Notes under the pieces: model-generated
Seen by the model: the letters and a program-made list of their open reading frames with translations, nothing else
What the model was told of the DNA's origin: nothing
Database searches by the model: none
Part shown: positions 1 through 11,603 of the stretch, in pieces
Position numbering within the stretch: position 1 is the stretch's first letter
Layout of the letters: every line of letters starts with the position of its first letter
Made by a program: the position numbers and the translations under genes
Source of the DNA: Conoideocrella luteorostrata
Taxonomy: Eukaryota; Ascomycota; Sordariomycetes; Hypocreales; Clavicipitaceae
DNA length: 64,000 nt
Reading direction: 5' to 3'
Assembly (NCBI GenBank): GCA_032433595.1
Contig: JASWJB010000038.1
Coordinates: forward strand, 148,010-212,009

Positions 1-868
1 CCCCGAAGACTATGTCCACGTGTTACACAGAAGAAAAACCTGACAGAGCTTAGTGTTGCTATCCGGTAAGCTTTTACTCATTCACTAGCCGAGATGTTGC
101 GGATGATCTCCAAGACTCCCGCGCTTGCCTGCAAAGGTTGGTGGAAAATGGATACGACCAATTCTTGTACAACGCCTGCTTAGTCCTGTTTCAGGCTGAT
201 TTGTAATTGAAGAATCTAAGACTGAGAGGTAACCTTACTCATACACCTTGCTTCGAAACTCGCTTGCTTGGATAGAAGCAAAATATAACGTTTCCGTCTC
301 GGTGTAAGAGTAAGTGCTTGCCCAACCCCATCATTTGGCGACGATAAGTATGACTGCTGCATAAGACTGCGGACCAGGTTGAGAATCGCCACTTTGCAGG
401 AGAACCGGTTCTCATCTCTCTCTCTATCCGAACCGACATTTTCTCCATGGCCTGAGGGTGGCAGTTCGAGTGATCTATCCAGCCACCGCCACGGAACCGA
501 CGTTTTTCGCAGCCGGAAGAGTCAAATCTTCAAACAGGCAAGAGCCATCGTCGGCCACCTTGCTCGCTTCGCGGCAACCGAGCTTCCTTCCTCATCTCAT
601 ACAAATAACCAAATTTGCGTCATCTCTGCGCCAACCTCGCCTGTTTCGGCTTAATTTTCACTTCTTGTCGTCGTTATAGAGTAGTCCGTCAAGCCGACGC
701 GATCATTGTCGTCCTCAGCATTCTTTACTTAACTTTCCTTGCTAGATTCACAGATGCGAACAACACGCAAGGAGAGGATTCACAGCAACCGAAAGATACT
801 CACTCGTTTACTCCTTCATTTCGCTTTTCGCTTTTCTTGGAAGATTTCTCATTTTACAAAGAAACACC
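1..868. other. intergenic / promoter of the MFS gene
   Basis: I see no supportable gene here. The last 100 bases or so before the start codon at 869 are rich in C and T (for example around 805-850), as is usual for a fungal leader. The open frames in the stretch are short, overlap each other on both strands and show no recognisable domain. Confidence 0.6.
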
Positions 869-2937
869 ATGGCTTCTGACTGTCCAATGTCACTTCCCTA
901 CCCAAATCCCTCTCTTGGCCAAATCCCCTCTTTGCAAGATACGGCCGGACAACAGATAAACCAAACCACATCTTCCAGAATGGTCAGCTGCCATAATGTG
1001 AGTGGCGCTCGCCAGAAGGTCCTCATAATTTCGTAAGCAGCCCATCAAAGCGTACCTGGCCAAACAAAGAACTGATCCACGCAAGGCTCCTTGTAGGGTT
1101 GCTCTTCTCCAGCCTCGACACATCCATTGTCGCCACGTCCTTGGTCACTATATCGCACGAGCTGGACAATTTTGTCGATGCTCCATGGATAATTCTAGCC
1201 TATCTATTAACATACATGGGTGAATTTGGGCTTCTTTTCTTTTCTTCCCCCTCGCAGCTTGCTCCTAAAGTGACCAGCACGCTAACACAGTTTTCCAGGG
1301 TTTGCAGTGTGTATTTCCAAACTTAGCGACATTTACGGCCGGCGAAACATGTTGATACTGTCTTGGATCATCTTCATTGGCTTCTCAATGGGGTGTGCGT
1401 CCTCGAAAAACATGATCACCTTGTAGATACTATGGCTCCTTCCAATATGAATAACGGCTAACTTTCATAGAATCGTTTGTCGTGCTTTCCAAGGCATCGG
1501 AGCATCTGGTCTGTACAGCCTCACTCAGATTGGACTCATGGAAATTGGGCCTGTACATCGACCAAGTCTTATTGGTGCCATCATTGGCGCCACTCTTGCA
1601 ATGGCCTTCGTTCTCGGACCTCTTATTGGTGGCGTAGTGTCGGAGCTATCAGATTGGAGATGGTTGTTCAACATGAAGTAAGTCGGCATTCTTCTCAGAT
1701 GACCCGAACCTCAATACCGCGCTAATGCTCACCGTAAATAGTATTCCTTTTGGTCTTGTAACAATCTTGGCGATTACCAATTTCTGGCCTCAAGAAAATG
1801 TTGCGGATCTTCTGTCATGGACAGCTTTCAAGAGTATAGATTTTCTAGGCGGTTCCACGCTACTTTGCAGCTCAGGCTTCCTGGTATTCGCCATGCAGCA
1901 GGCAGGTTCGCAAGCATTAGTTTGGAACAGTCCGGAAATTATTGTCAGTTTCGTCATATCAGCCTTGTGTTTTATCACCTTTATTACGTGGGAGATGCAT
2001 TTGGCACGACAGCGACACCGTCATGTTGAGCCAATTTTCCCCATCCAGCTGATGGGGAAAAGAGTGTACGCCGCGGGTTTGCTGTAAGTTGAACCATTAC
2101 AAGTGAGTCTTTTACTTCTAGACTAGGTTGGCTGATGTGAAATTACGCCTATGATGTTACAGGGTCACATTGTTCACCGGATTTCCCTATATCTGCTTTT
2201 CCATAATCTTACCGGAGCGATTCCAAATGGTCAACAATCAGAATGCACTTATGGCAGGGGTTCGCATTCTTCCCATGCTCAGTGCAACCGCCTTTGGATC
2301 TTTCCTCGGAGGAGCTTTATCCAGCAAACGAAACAACACATCATATACGCTAGTTGGGGCATCTTGTCTTCAGTTATTGGGGGTTGGGCTGATGATTACT
2401 GTCTCCGGCGAGTCTGAAAAATCGGCAGCTCAGTATGGATTCCAGGCAATATTCGGGTTGGGTGTTGGATTGTCATTTTCCGCTGCGACGATAATGACCA
2501 ACATCTTGGCAACAGAATCAAATGAGAGAGCCTCAGCTCAGGGTGCTGTTGCCCAGGCGAGAGTTCTCGGTGGGTGTATTGGTCTGTCGCTGTGTACGAT
2601 ACTCTTTAATATACACGCCAACCAACACCTGAGTGGTCGCTTGACCGAAGAAGAACTGGATATGTTACATCGGTCACCATTGTCAGGTCTACAACTACCG
2701 GCTAAGTTACGCGAGCTCGTGAGGGAAGTTTACATTGGGGCTTTTGGCAGAGAGATTGAGGTTATCGGTATAGCCTGCGCAGTTATGGTTGTTGTCTCAC
2801 TTTTCACTCTAGAGAAACACCCGACATCAATCCGGCAACCAGCGGCTCAGATTAAGGACGAATCGTCCTCATATCGCAGGGGCAGTGACTCTGGGACTGA
2901 GATCATCGACGTCCCGAATCCCCGCCGACTGGCTTAA
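869..2937 (+). CDS. MFS drug/toxin efflux transporter (14-TM, DHA type)
   Basis: A membrane exporter of the major facilitator superfamily, expected in the plasma membrane as a proton antiporter for drugs or secondary metabolites. I read six exons: 869-1032, 1086-1219, 1299-1422, 1471-1677, 1742-2083 and 2163-2937. They join in frame to 581 aa. Visible signatures are LDTSIVAT in the first membrane helix, SKLSDIYGRRN (motif A, loop 2-3), a GATLAMAFVLGPLIGG segment (antiporter motif C) and repeated hydrophobic helices to about residue 540, followed by a polar tail. The start sits in a CACCATGG context. The joins restore family motifs, for example TYMGFAVCISKLSD across intron 2 and FNMNIPFG across intron 4. 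Length and helix number fit the 14-TM group. The substrate cannot be told, and no biosynthetic gene is adjacent within the window. Confidence 0.9.
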
Positions 2938-4629
2938 GTCGTAGAGGTTTCACTGTCTTCTACACCCATATGGATGTTTGCATACACACAAAAAGAAAGT
3001 CTCTTTTCTTTCTTTTTTTCTTTCTTTCTTTCTTTCTTTCTTTTCCCTTCTTATTTTCCCCCCTCTTCTTCTTCGCGATGATACTGAACTCTGCCCAATA
3101 TAGCAGCATTTTGGTATGAAACTTTGGAAGATGAAGTCATGAATAGTTGAGTGGCGTATTCTGTATTATGAGAGTATTTTATCCTATGTCTGTTGGTGCT
3201 TACTTTGTTTTGCACTCAGATGAGGATATGAATCTTTGATCAGTCGGTATGATAACATTTATGCTGTTGACAGAAACACATTGAGACTCATTAGATAGCA
3301 ATTTACAAAACCCTGTCAATCTTTCAGCCATGGGGTGCCTGTAACGATGGCCCGAGATGGTCGGTACGTGCCTATACATGAGCTGCTGTTCAGTGTCCCT
3401 GGTCACGACACACAGGAGTGGTGAAGTGAGATGGGCGGTCTTAATCGGCAAGAAGGATCACACGAACATTGAACACGGGTGGCATCGCTACATGTTTCGA
3501 CCATGTTCCTAGCCTCTCATGTAGTTAGTTAGTTACAATGCCGATCTGTGGAGACTAATTCGATCAGATCCGGCTCGATCAGATCCTGCATCCCAACTCA
3601 TAGCAGCTGAAATCTTTGTACACTCCCATCATTCCTGATGACTACTCCCTAGCTTGACGTGTTCTGCAGACATGCATAATCTCCAACCTGGTACATGCCC
3701 GTGCTGCCGTGTCATCACGGTACCATCACCAAGATACCCCTTACCTCACTTGCTCATCCTCTGTTGTTCTCTGCCAAATTATTCGACATGTCCACACACA
3801 GAATGCCTGTCAAACCAGCTCGCACCCGAAACACTCCTTTTCTATGGCTTAATCACCCTTCGTTTGTAACACATGCGTCACTCCACACTGGATAGTTTAT
3901 ACTCCCAATCATATGAAATCCGCCATCCAAATCTTTCCAAGAGCCGATCAGTAATCCCAAATCCCAGCTGAAACAAATCCTGACGTCTACGACCGATATC
4001 ACCTTCTCTACTCCGCGGTCTATTGGGGGTTATCTCCACCCTGCCTCCCCTCCAGGCGAGGCAGAGGGTGGTGCGGCCGTAAGCCACGCAGGGGGTTGTG
4101 TTGAGCGTCTTGCGGTGGAAGTGATTCTACTCCGTACAGATAGGGACGAGGGGAAAGGAGGGGGGGTTTGCATACGACCGATTATCTTGGAGTTTGAAGA
4201 GAGGACTGGGTTCGAAAGTGGAGTAGCGGGTTGTGTGTGAGATGGGAGTGTCGGGTTTTCCCTGGGGTGTGCAAGTTTGTGATGTGGTAGATTATGCCGA
4301 GTGTGTTGCGTATGTCGCCACTTGCTGCCCAAGAAAGGGGCGTGGTTGTACGAAAACCAGCCGTCAAGGAGGCACACAAATCAGGAATACATGCTCACCC
4401 AAAGCTGAAAGGGTCAATGTCTTGTACGCAGGGAGCATGGCCATGAATGGGTGCGAACGACGTCTGTCCTCGGGGAGCCGCTTTCGTCTTAAACTCTTGA
4501 TGGTGGTTGCGCGGCTTGCGGTGTCACTTTGGTCTGCTTGAGAACTAACAGTTGCTCTGTAATATTTATTCCCATTAAAAGAATTATGTGCGATTACGTT
4601 TTGGGAGGAGGGGGAAGGGAGGGGAAATT
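2938..4629. other. intergenic, 1.7 kb
   Basis: Contains a TTTC microsatellite at about 3003-3050, 65 bases after the MFS stop codon and probably in its 3' untranslated region. No reading frame here has domain similarity, a convincing start or splice structure. A partial CTCCGTAC motif occurs near 4131. Confidence 0.6.
3003..3050. repeat. TTTC microsatellite
   Basis: A near-perfect run of TTTC units on the plus strand with a few extra T. It lies just downstream of the MFS transporter stop codon. Confidence 0.9.
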
Positions 4630-5357
4630 TCATGGCGAAGCACCCCCAGTAACCTGCGGCTTGAAATACACAGTCATAATGCCCTCCACTCCAAGATCCT
4701 TAGCTGTAGTCTTGAGTATCTGGTGGGCCGCGCAGCTCTCATCGTAGTACCTCATGTCCTGCATGGTGGCGAACTCGGTCTTGCAAGCCACCGTGTAGCC
4801 TTGCGATCGGGGATCCTCCTCAGTCGGGCCAACCGCCAGGGACAAGATGTACGGCTTCCCGTCCTACACAGAGTCATGTATGTACTGGTTAGTTACATTC
4901 TTTTTCTTCTGTGATGCGCAATTGGCGCGCACGCGGGATGGTTGCACATCCCAGAAAATTTTGTTTGTGATAGAGCGTTGTACATGTACACAGTAGTTGC
5001 AATCTCGCGATGTTCCCGAGAGTGAGTGTGTGCCACATGTACAGCATGACGGACAGCGAATACTTCGCTTGCAGCGCAGCAGGATTTCAGCATGTTTGAG
5101 GTGATCACGGAACGGTGACACAGGTAGCACAAGGTGGGCGGTGGGTGTTACCAAGGACAACTGCATGGCTTGGCCTGGCTGGATTGTGATGGGATGGGAT
5201 GGGATGGGACGGGATGGGATGGGCTGGGGTGGTCTGCGCCGGTCTGGTGTACCTTTTGGTTTGTCTCGTCGACAGTCTTGTACGCCTGAATCAGCTTCTG
5301 CTGGCTAGCTGGGTCGGGCAGCTTGAACATGGTGATGCGGTGAACTCGATCGGCCAT
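4630..5357 (-). CDS. stress-responsive A/B barrel (Dabb) domain protein
   Basis: A small dimeric alpha/beta-barrel protein of the Dabb family. Members are found in stress responses and in some polyketide-modifying enzymes; most fungal ones have no known substrate. Two exons, 5253-5357 and 4630-4863 (minus strand), join at phase 0 to give 112 aa, the usual single-domain length. Family features are the N-terminal strand VHRITMFKLPD, the helix around KLIQAYKTVDETNQK, the strand KPYILSLAVG and the late helix with CAAHQILK. The intron (4864-5252) begins GTACAC and ends TAG. At about 390 nt it is far longer than its neighbours and carries a GGGAT tandem repeat. The exon join is supported by continuity of the domain on both sides. 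Confidence in the family is good; the biological role is unknown. Confidence 0.85.
5188..5226. repeat. GGGAT tandem repeat inside an intron
   Basis: About seven to eight 5-bp GGGAT units with single-base variants (GGGAC, GGGCT). It lies in the intron of the Dabb gene, close to the 5' splice site on the minus strand. Confidence 0.9.
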
Positions 5358-6046
5358 TGTGATGGTTGTTATGGAGTGTGCAGCTCGGTGGGATGGATGA
5401 AGAGGTTGAAGGTTGTGAGTGTCAATACCCGAGACGGTGCAAGTAGAGGTGGAGGAGGTCAGTGCGACGGATGGGGCAGCCTGCAGCAGACAAGAGGTGT
5501 ATCGAGAAGGGCGGACACGACAGATCATGTAGGTCTTCTCAAGTAGCCGGATCGAGTTCTAGGAGCCGAGAGTTTACAATGCGGATGAAACTGATGAGCG
5601 CTTTGGAGAACGGCGAGAGACCGCTAAAGTACTTTATCCATCCATAGTTTAAGCCGAACCCCGTTGCCCCTCTCCTCGGTGTAGTGATTGAGGGTTTCGT
5701 TTGTCGGCGGATAACTACGGAATTGGCCGGGTGTGTTATTCGAGCGACCGCTCGTATTTACTATGGTTAACGATGGTTCTTAAAGCATAAAGAAAGAAAA
5801 AATTGATAAAAATAACAAAAGCCGTGATCATTACTGATCTGTATTATGACAACGGCTCGATTAATTTTCGTTCGCTTGTTAATTCTCGCTTATCCCAGAT
5901 CAACGACAGGACATTCAACTATATACATAATCGCTGTCCTTGAACGTACGATAATTTTTGGCGAGCCTTCTCTTGTTATCAGAAATCGACATCATAACCC
6001 ATTATCAGGATGGGAAAAGCTCCCCTGACCACGTACTCCTGTCGGA
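5358..6046. other. intergenic, 0.7 kb
   Basis: Upstream region of the Dabb gene and downstream region of the 396-aa gene. It is AT-rich from about 5755 to 5960, including A-rich runs near 5790-5820. No gene is supported. Confidence 0.55.
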
Positions 6047-7237
6047 TTATGCCACGCCGTCCAGTTCACTACAGCTATCGCATTCAATACTTGAATCCAT
6101 TGACTCTGTATATTCCGTCGACTCCGCAGACTCCGTAGACTGCGAAGACTTCATTGACAGGCATGACGGCGACCTGGATGTTACAGATGCAGCCGATGTG
6201 GTGATGTTTATGTATGGGTCAAACTCGGTTGCTTCTGGGTTTAGCCCGAAAGAGTTCATGTCTCGTACTGGAATATCTTGATCGGATATTGAATTCGGCG
6301 GTGATGCTGATTCCGTTCGGGAATCGACTCGACCTCCGGGGGTTGGGTCGAAAGTTTGATTGTGCAATATGTCAGCCCAATCTGGCTGAGCTGCTATCCA
6401 AGAAGAGATGATCTGTGGAACTGTAGTAATCGTATGAGCTCTGCCTTCTATTCCATTTATATCAGGATCCGAACAATTTGGTCCATGGCGAATAACAGTT
6501 TGATTGCCATCTGAACTACCCGAGCTAATATAGCAAAAACTCGTCTGAGACTCAGATTCGGTGTCTGTATCATATTCCACCGTCACAGACTCGGGTCGAA
6601 GAAACCAATCACAAGATGGAGAACTGAGAGGTAAATCATATGTTTTAAAGAGCAAATCGGCCACATGGAACCAATGCATGAGCCATGGTCGCATCGCCCA
6701 CATAGTGTTTTTGCTAGTTTTAGGCAGCATCATGTCGTTAGAGAAGTTGTATATGGTAGCAAGGACCCATCGCACGTCTTTGGGCAGGTCATGGATTGAC
6801 TGGATAATACAGGACCATGCCCGGGCAATCCTGAAGAGGCCGTCCCCCCCGAGCTCGACGGGCTGTAGAGCCTCGAAGATGCCCCTGAGATCAATATCCT
6901 TCGAACATGGCTGGTAAGCCATGGCGCCAGAAAAGGTTTGATACTCCAGGAGGTACATATCGGGATGTCTCCTGTGAGGAATCAGATCTGAGCTTAGGTA
7001 TCGGTAAGTGGCATCCTCTCTTGGTATCTCGTCAAAAACATTGTCTTCAGCTGGAGAGCCAGGCGAAATATGAGGCCGGGGCAAGATACTGAGTTCCGGG
7101 ATTTGTCGCCACCAGTTTGCTCCCCATGCCTCTCGTGCCTCTTGTATTTCTTCCAGGATGTTGACCATATCATTCTCTGCCTCTTGCACTATGGAGAGCT
7201 GAGTAGACATAACAGCTTTCATGTCGAACTGTCTCAT
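6047..7237 (-). CDS. hypothetical protein, 396 aa
   Basis: A single uninterrupted frame on the minus strand, 396 aa from the first ATG at 7237 to TAA at 6049-6047. I do not recognise the family. The N-terminal half is globular in composition: rich in Trp and Leu, with segments such as WGANWWRQIPEL, the DIDLRGIFEALQPVE region and MRPWLMHWFHVADLLF. The C-terminal 90 or so residues are polar, with a Ser/Glu/Thr tract of short imperfect SxESTE steps, and are probably disordered. I see no signal peptide and no clear membrane span. A second in-frame ATG five codons downstream could also serve. Length, composition and the absence of stops make chance unlikely, but expression and introns are unverified. 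Confidence 0.6.
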   Translation of the reverse strand: MRQFDMKAVMSTQLSIVQEAENDMVNILEEIQEAREAWGANWWRQIPELSILPRPHISPGSPAEDNVFDEIPREDATYRYLSSDLIPHRRHPDMYLLEYQTFSGAMAYQPCSKDIDLRGIFEALQPVELGGDGLFRIARAWSCIIQSIHDLPKDVRWVLATIYNFSNDMMLPKTSKNTMWAMRPWLMHWFHVADLLFKTYDLPLSSPSCDWFLRPESVTVEYDTDTESESQTSFCYISSGSSDGNQTVIRHGPNCSDPDINGIEGRAHTITTVPQIISSWIAAQPDWADILHNQTFDPTPGGRVDSRTESASPPNSISDQDIPVRDMNSFGLNPEATEFDPYINITTSAASVTSRSPSCLSMKSSQSTESAESTEYTESMDSSIECDSCSELDGVA

Positions 7238-8096
7238 CCAGAGAGCACTGGGCGAGTGGTGGAAATAGAGAACAGCGCACTCGCCACAGAGGGGCTGGTA
7301 GCTATCACCAAGGATGTAAAAAGCGTGGTATTTGCTATGGGATGGGCAGAAATACTATGCCAACCCCCGCCGAGCTACCTTGTCGTGATCTACAGGATAG
7401 CTGCAGTTGGTGGCTTCAACTGCCCTGAAGCATCGTCCACGACAGGCCATTGTAGCAGGGGAAAATCTAAAATTTTTATTTCAAAAAAAAAAACAAAAAA
7501 AACACACACGCACACAAAAACCGAAACGAAGATTATGTTGATAGTGTGTTGAAAACGAATGATATTCAAGCGAGTGCGACAATGAGATGGATGGTGATGG
7601 AGGATACGCAGCGCAAACAACTTGCGGGCTAATTAGTAGTTTGCTGTAGTTTGTTTACAACTTGAAATTATAAACAGCAGCAACATCACACTGCGCACCT
7701 TCCTTGTCGCTAGTGGTTTCTAGCCGTTGCGTCTGGTGAAGCGTGACCACCTCGCCTCGCAATAAAGCACAACTTCACCATGATCAACAAATATAAATAA
7801 ATCAAACAATTGAATCCAAAAATATAGAAAGCTGTTGCCTCAAGTGCCCTGTGTTTGCCGACAATTGATAAGAGTAGATCCCAGGCCGACGGCCGCTTGT
7901 AAGTTCATGCTTTAATCAATGCACCCAACCTGTATCCCGAGAAGGGGACGTAGAGTTCGCAACGAGATCGGATCCGGCAAGTAAGCTAATAGTAGAGGGG
8001 GAATGACGCTGAAATAGAAGCGGCTTGGCGTGTTTGTTGAGGACATCCCACGATTACATCCCTGTAGCCCGTCCACAATGCAGAGCATATAAAAGA
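7238..8096. other. intergenic, 0.86 kb
   Basis: Upstream of the 396-aa gene and downstream of the Mpv17-like gene. It holds an A-rich tract with CA steps (about 7481-7520). No gene is supported. Confidence 0.55.
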
Positions 8097-8914
8097 TCAA
8101 TCCTTGGCCGCAATCATGCTCATGAACACACCCCATCCCAGCCCAGCAATACAACCCACCAAGTTTCTCCCCTCAACCGTCTTGACCATTGTAAAGTTGA
8201 TTAAACTCACAGCGGGCCACAACTTAATGCCTGCTAAGACAATAGTCCAGAACTCGGCAAACGCGGCGTCCAGCACGACACCCATATCCACAGCTGAGAA
8301 GTCAATGGCTCCGGGAGAGATCCAATATCCGGTTGCTTTGGAAAAACCGGTGATGCGGGGGGCATTGGGCATGGCAAGATGAATGGAATGAATGTATATA
8401 CTGAATAGGAGGGTGTTGAAAACAGCGCCGACGGTTTGGTCTAAGAGAAACTTGATGATGGTGTTCCGGACGTCAAGAGGCTGCTCCTTGGGCGGTTTAT
8501 CAGTCTCTTTGGGATGAGGCTGGGGTGAGCGTGCTGGGAAAGTAGACTCCAAGAAGTCTTGCCTACAGAGGCGTCAGTTTGTTCTTTTCCTCTCTCTCCT
8601 TTCTGTTTGTAAGAGTGAGAGTATGGGACTATAGCAGTGTGTCGTATGCAGGTACTATGAACGTACCACATGAAATTTGGTGGTGTGCTGATGACACCAA
8701 ACATGAGAAACTTAAATACTGGTATCCAATCAATCTCCATGGCCGTCTATAGCCATTGATTAGCAAACTTTGTTCTTGTTCATACAACCATGGTCATTTG
8801 ACTGACCTGTTTGCGATATGCTTCGATAAGCTGGGCAATTATGTTGGACATTGCTCCCAAGCCGGCAGCCTGAAGAGTCGCTGAAAAGATGGGATTTCGT
8901 GCCATGATGGACAT
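8097..8914 (-). CDS. Mpv17/PMP22 family membrane protein
   Basis: A small integral membrane protein of the Mpv17/PMP22 family, found in peroxisomal or mitochondrial inner membranes and thought to form or modulate channels. Three exons on the minus strand (8807-8914, 8667-8746, 8097-8562) join in frame to 217 aa, typical of the family. The joins recreate the family signature PPNFMWQDFLEST, which spans intron 2. The C-terminal part ends with a glycine-rich helix (LVGCIAGLGWGVFMSM) after INFTMVKT, as in relatives. The start at 8914 is preceded by an in-frame stop seven codons upstream; a second Met three residues later is possible. The first helix region (SATLQAAGLGAMSNIIAQ) matches fungal members. 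The organelle cannot be decided from sequence. Confidence 0.85.
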
Positions 8915-9662
8915 ATAGCTATGCAAATTGAATCAAATGTATGCCAAATATTTTCTTCTTTTCTGGAAATCAGATTTCAAGCTAGTAGGTTGTGATGTGT
9001 TTGGAGATTGGGAGATAAGCTTGTTCGACGTAACGGACATTGGGCCGTTGCCCGCCGTCACGTGTGGGTCTGCGAACAGACAAGACCGTGTGGCTTTGGG
9101 GGAAGGGTCAGGATGTTTCGAGGAGTGCCGTTGGACGGGGATTTCGAAACGTACGTGATTCCGGAGATGGGGCGATGGGGCTCGAGGGATGGTGTGTTTC
9201 AGCGCCTGGCAATGAATTGATTTGTGGTGTCAATGGGCAACCAAAGAAACCTACTTTGGTCGGTACTTTCTGCGTAAGACTATACATGCAATGGCGGGAT
9301 GGATTTCTGGGAACATCATCATCGCATCATTTAATGGCTAGATATGTTCTACATTAAGTATTTAAAACGCGCATTACTGTAGCCGTCCATGGGTTCTGTA
9401 TATGACCGATTTTTGTTTTACTTTGTCCCGCATCGGGTCTGGTAGCTATAGCTGCCGGCCCCTGTATGCTCAGTGTTTTCTCCAACACGGCCGCCTAATC
9501 TTCGACATCCCCAACTGCTGGTGATTGAAGCACGTAGTATCGGTTACGACATTCCACCAAGCTCCAAGCTCGTGTATTGTCATTGATCATGAATGGTTCT
9601 TGATTTGCCCTACCCCCTTAGCCCGAAACTCCATACGCATACTCAAATTCATTCACGTCAAG
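8915..9662. other. intergenic, 0.75 kb
   Basis: Upstream of the Mpv17-like gene and downstream of YIF1. No domain or credible exon found. Confidence 0.55.
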
Positions 9663-10834
9663 TCAAGTTCCCCGAGTCAGAACCCACATGAAAAAGAGCT
9701 GCACAATATACGCGTAAAAGAAGAGAAATTGTGTCCTCTGACTGCGTTTCGCACGCGAGTCGGTTTGCATAGGTCCAGCAGAGTTGCCGGAAGTTTCAGG
9801 GAGGAGCACATATCTCAACGACCGCATCTGTATAGTTTTGTTAGTTCACAGTTAGCAACCCCGCGCATCTGTCTATCGAATTTTGTCGTTGATCAACCTA
9901 CCAAGAACAGTGAATTGGCCAAGAAGGTATAGAGAAACACGGCCCAACCAAACCAGCCACCAGTTCCCTTGCCACCATTGAGGATTTCAGCAACGACGAT
10001 TGTGACAATAATGCCGACAAACTTGTAGCCGGAGTAGGCAATGAGATCAAGCAGTTGTGACTGGCTAGAGATGCTTAAGAGGTAGCATCCCAGCTTCAGG
10101 GCCACAATCTCAACAATAACAACCACCAGACCTGTGGTTGCCGTGTATCCTAGCAGCTCGGGTTTAAATTGACCCTTGAGACCGGCAATTAATGTAGACA
10201 AAAGAATGTAGGTTACAAGAGCCATGACTTTACACCATCGTTAGCTATTTCACCTATAACGAAAGTTCCGTCTAGAAACTGTACCTGGAATGTACATGTC
10301 AGGGCTGTTGACGTCTTCGCGAGGAGCCAGGTACCATCCTTCTTGGCCATTAACTCCCACAGACTGCTTGCGCGACCATGGCTTATGCCTCCAAGGAAAC
10401 AAGACGAGGAACAGCTTGTTAACGACGTAGAAGTTGGAGACGTTGAAGTAGTGTTTTAGCGCGGACACGTTGACATATCGGCCGATCTAACAAAGTTCAA
10501 GTCAGCAAAACGGCTTCTTTAATGAGGTCAGGGATCATGGAGGAAGGTGTACATTCTGCTCCACGTATTCCTGGCCGTGCTTGAAAGCAGTTTGACCAAA
10601 CTGTGCGGCAACTTGAGCTGTCGGATCATTCATAAACTGGCCATAGGAGCCAAAGACGTTACCGGCATTACCGCCTTGCTGTTGATACGGCGTGCCAGCT
10701 CCACCATAGCCTTGGCCTAGCGACTGTGCAGATCCGGGTGGCGGAGGTGGTGATCTGAGTTGAGGAACTGTGGAAACATGTTGAGGTACTGGATGGTGCA
10801 ACGGAGGCGAGGCCCCGTATTGCCCCCGTTGCAT
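9663..10834 (-). CDS. YIF1: Yif1 family ER-Golgi transport protein
   Basis: Yif1/Hrf1 family protein, a multi-spanning membrane protein that partners Yip1 in COPII vesicle biogenesis and ER-to-Golgi transport. Four exons on the minus strand (10553-10834, 10285-10486, 9902-10227, 9663-9827) join in frame to 324 aa. The Pro/Gln/Gly-rich N-terminus is cytosolic (LHHPVPQHVSTVPQ, then a PPPPPG stretch). It is followed by GQFMNDPTAQVAAQFGQ, the RYVNVSALKHYFNVSN segment and FPWRHKPWSR, then about five hydrophobic helices. The last exon gives SLRYVLLPE and ends near QFLFFYAYIVQLFFMWVL, typical of the family. The first intron is flanked by EYVEQN and IGRYVNV, which are contiguous in relatives. The gene is divergent from the SRP receptor alpha gene, another early-secretory-pathway gene. 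Confidence 0.92.
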
Positions 10835-11603
10835 GGCGACGATGATAATGTATCCAGCGGTTGAAGACTTAGAATCGTAAGGGTGTCCGAGAGCCGGTTG
10901 ACTGTAGAAACTGCGGGTGGCGCGGTGACAGGTAGCCCAAGATTATGCCGCCGTTGTGAGGAAGCTAAATTACGAACGAGCACTGTCCCTTGGAGATAGG
11001 TGAGGATAAGGCCGAGATGAGGAAATGTGGTCGCTTTGGACTCGAACAGTCGCGCTTGTGTGGCTTGAGGTAGTTAGTGGGGACCTCGACAGAGATCCGG
11101 GACAACTCATCAGGGGCGCTTAGTTAACTAACTCCGTTCTGTGTACTTCGTACTCCGTACAGGCTCCCGCCAAGCAACCAGTGACCGCACGTGATCCTCC
11201 CCTCAATACACGCCAAAGCAGGCCCGGCGAGCCACTACTAGCTCTCCCCGGCGCCGCTATCAATCAGTGACAGAAGCTCCTGTCCAGACTGCACCACGGG
11301 CCCAGACGGGCCAAACGGGCGGACGGCCAGCAGTGACCGAAGCGACCTGTCCGACCAACACCGATGCGATACGCCCCCAAGGTGGCCTGCCCCAACTTTC
11401 GTGTGTCCGGCGCACCTTGAGATGAGAAGTCTGACCAGCGTCTTCGTGGCCGTCATCCCCGCCCTCTTCCTTTTCCCTTTTTCTTATTCTACTTCGCTCG
11501 GAAATCATTTCCCTTATCTTTCGCGCGCAATTGTCTTTCGTTGTCTAGAGTTCTGTTCAGCAGCATTTGTAGAGCTTGTGCTCTCGGCGCATCCCGCACC
11601 AAC
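10835..11603. promoter_or_regulatory. divergent promoter region between YIF1 and SRP101
   Basis: 769 bp separate the two start codons, so both promoters lie here. A CTTCGTACTCCGTAC copy of the repeated intergenic motif sits at about 11146-11160. The SRP101-proximal part (about 11455-11530) is T/C-rich. No RNA gene or extra coding sequence is evident. Confidence 0.5.

Noticed and set aside
5188..5226. Tandem repeats as a CRISPR array
   Set aside because: The units are contiguous 5-mers without spacers and the genome is eukaryotic. The same holds for the repeats at 38586-38617 and 46489-46544.
9525..9932. 135-codon plus-strand frame
   Set aside because: It is antisense to the last exons of YIF1, whose C-terminus is clearly coded on the other strand.
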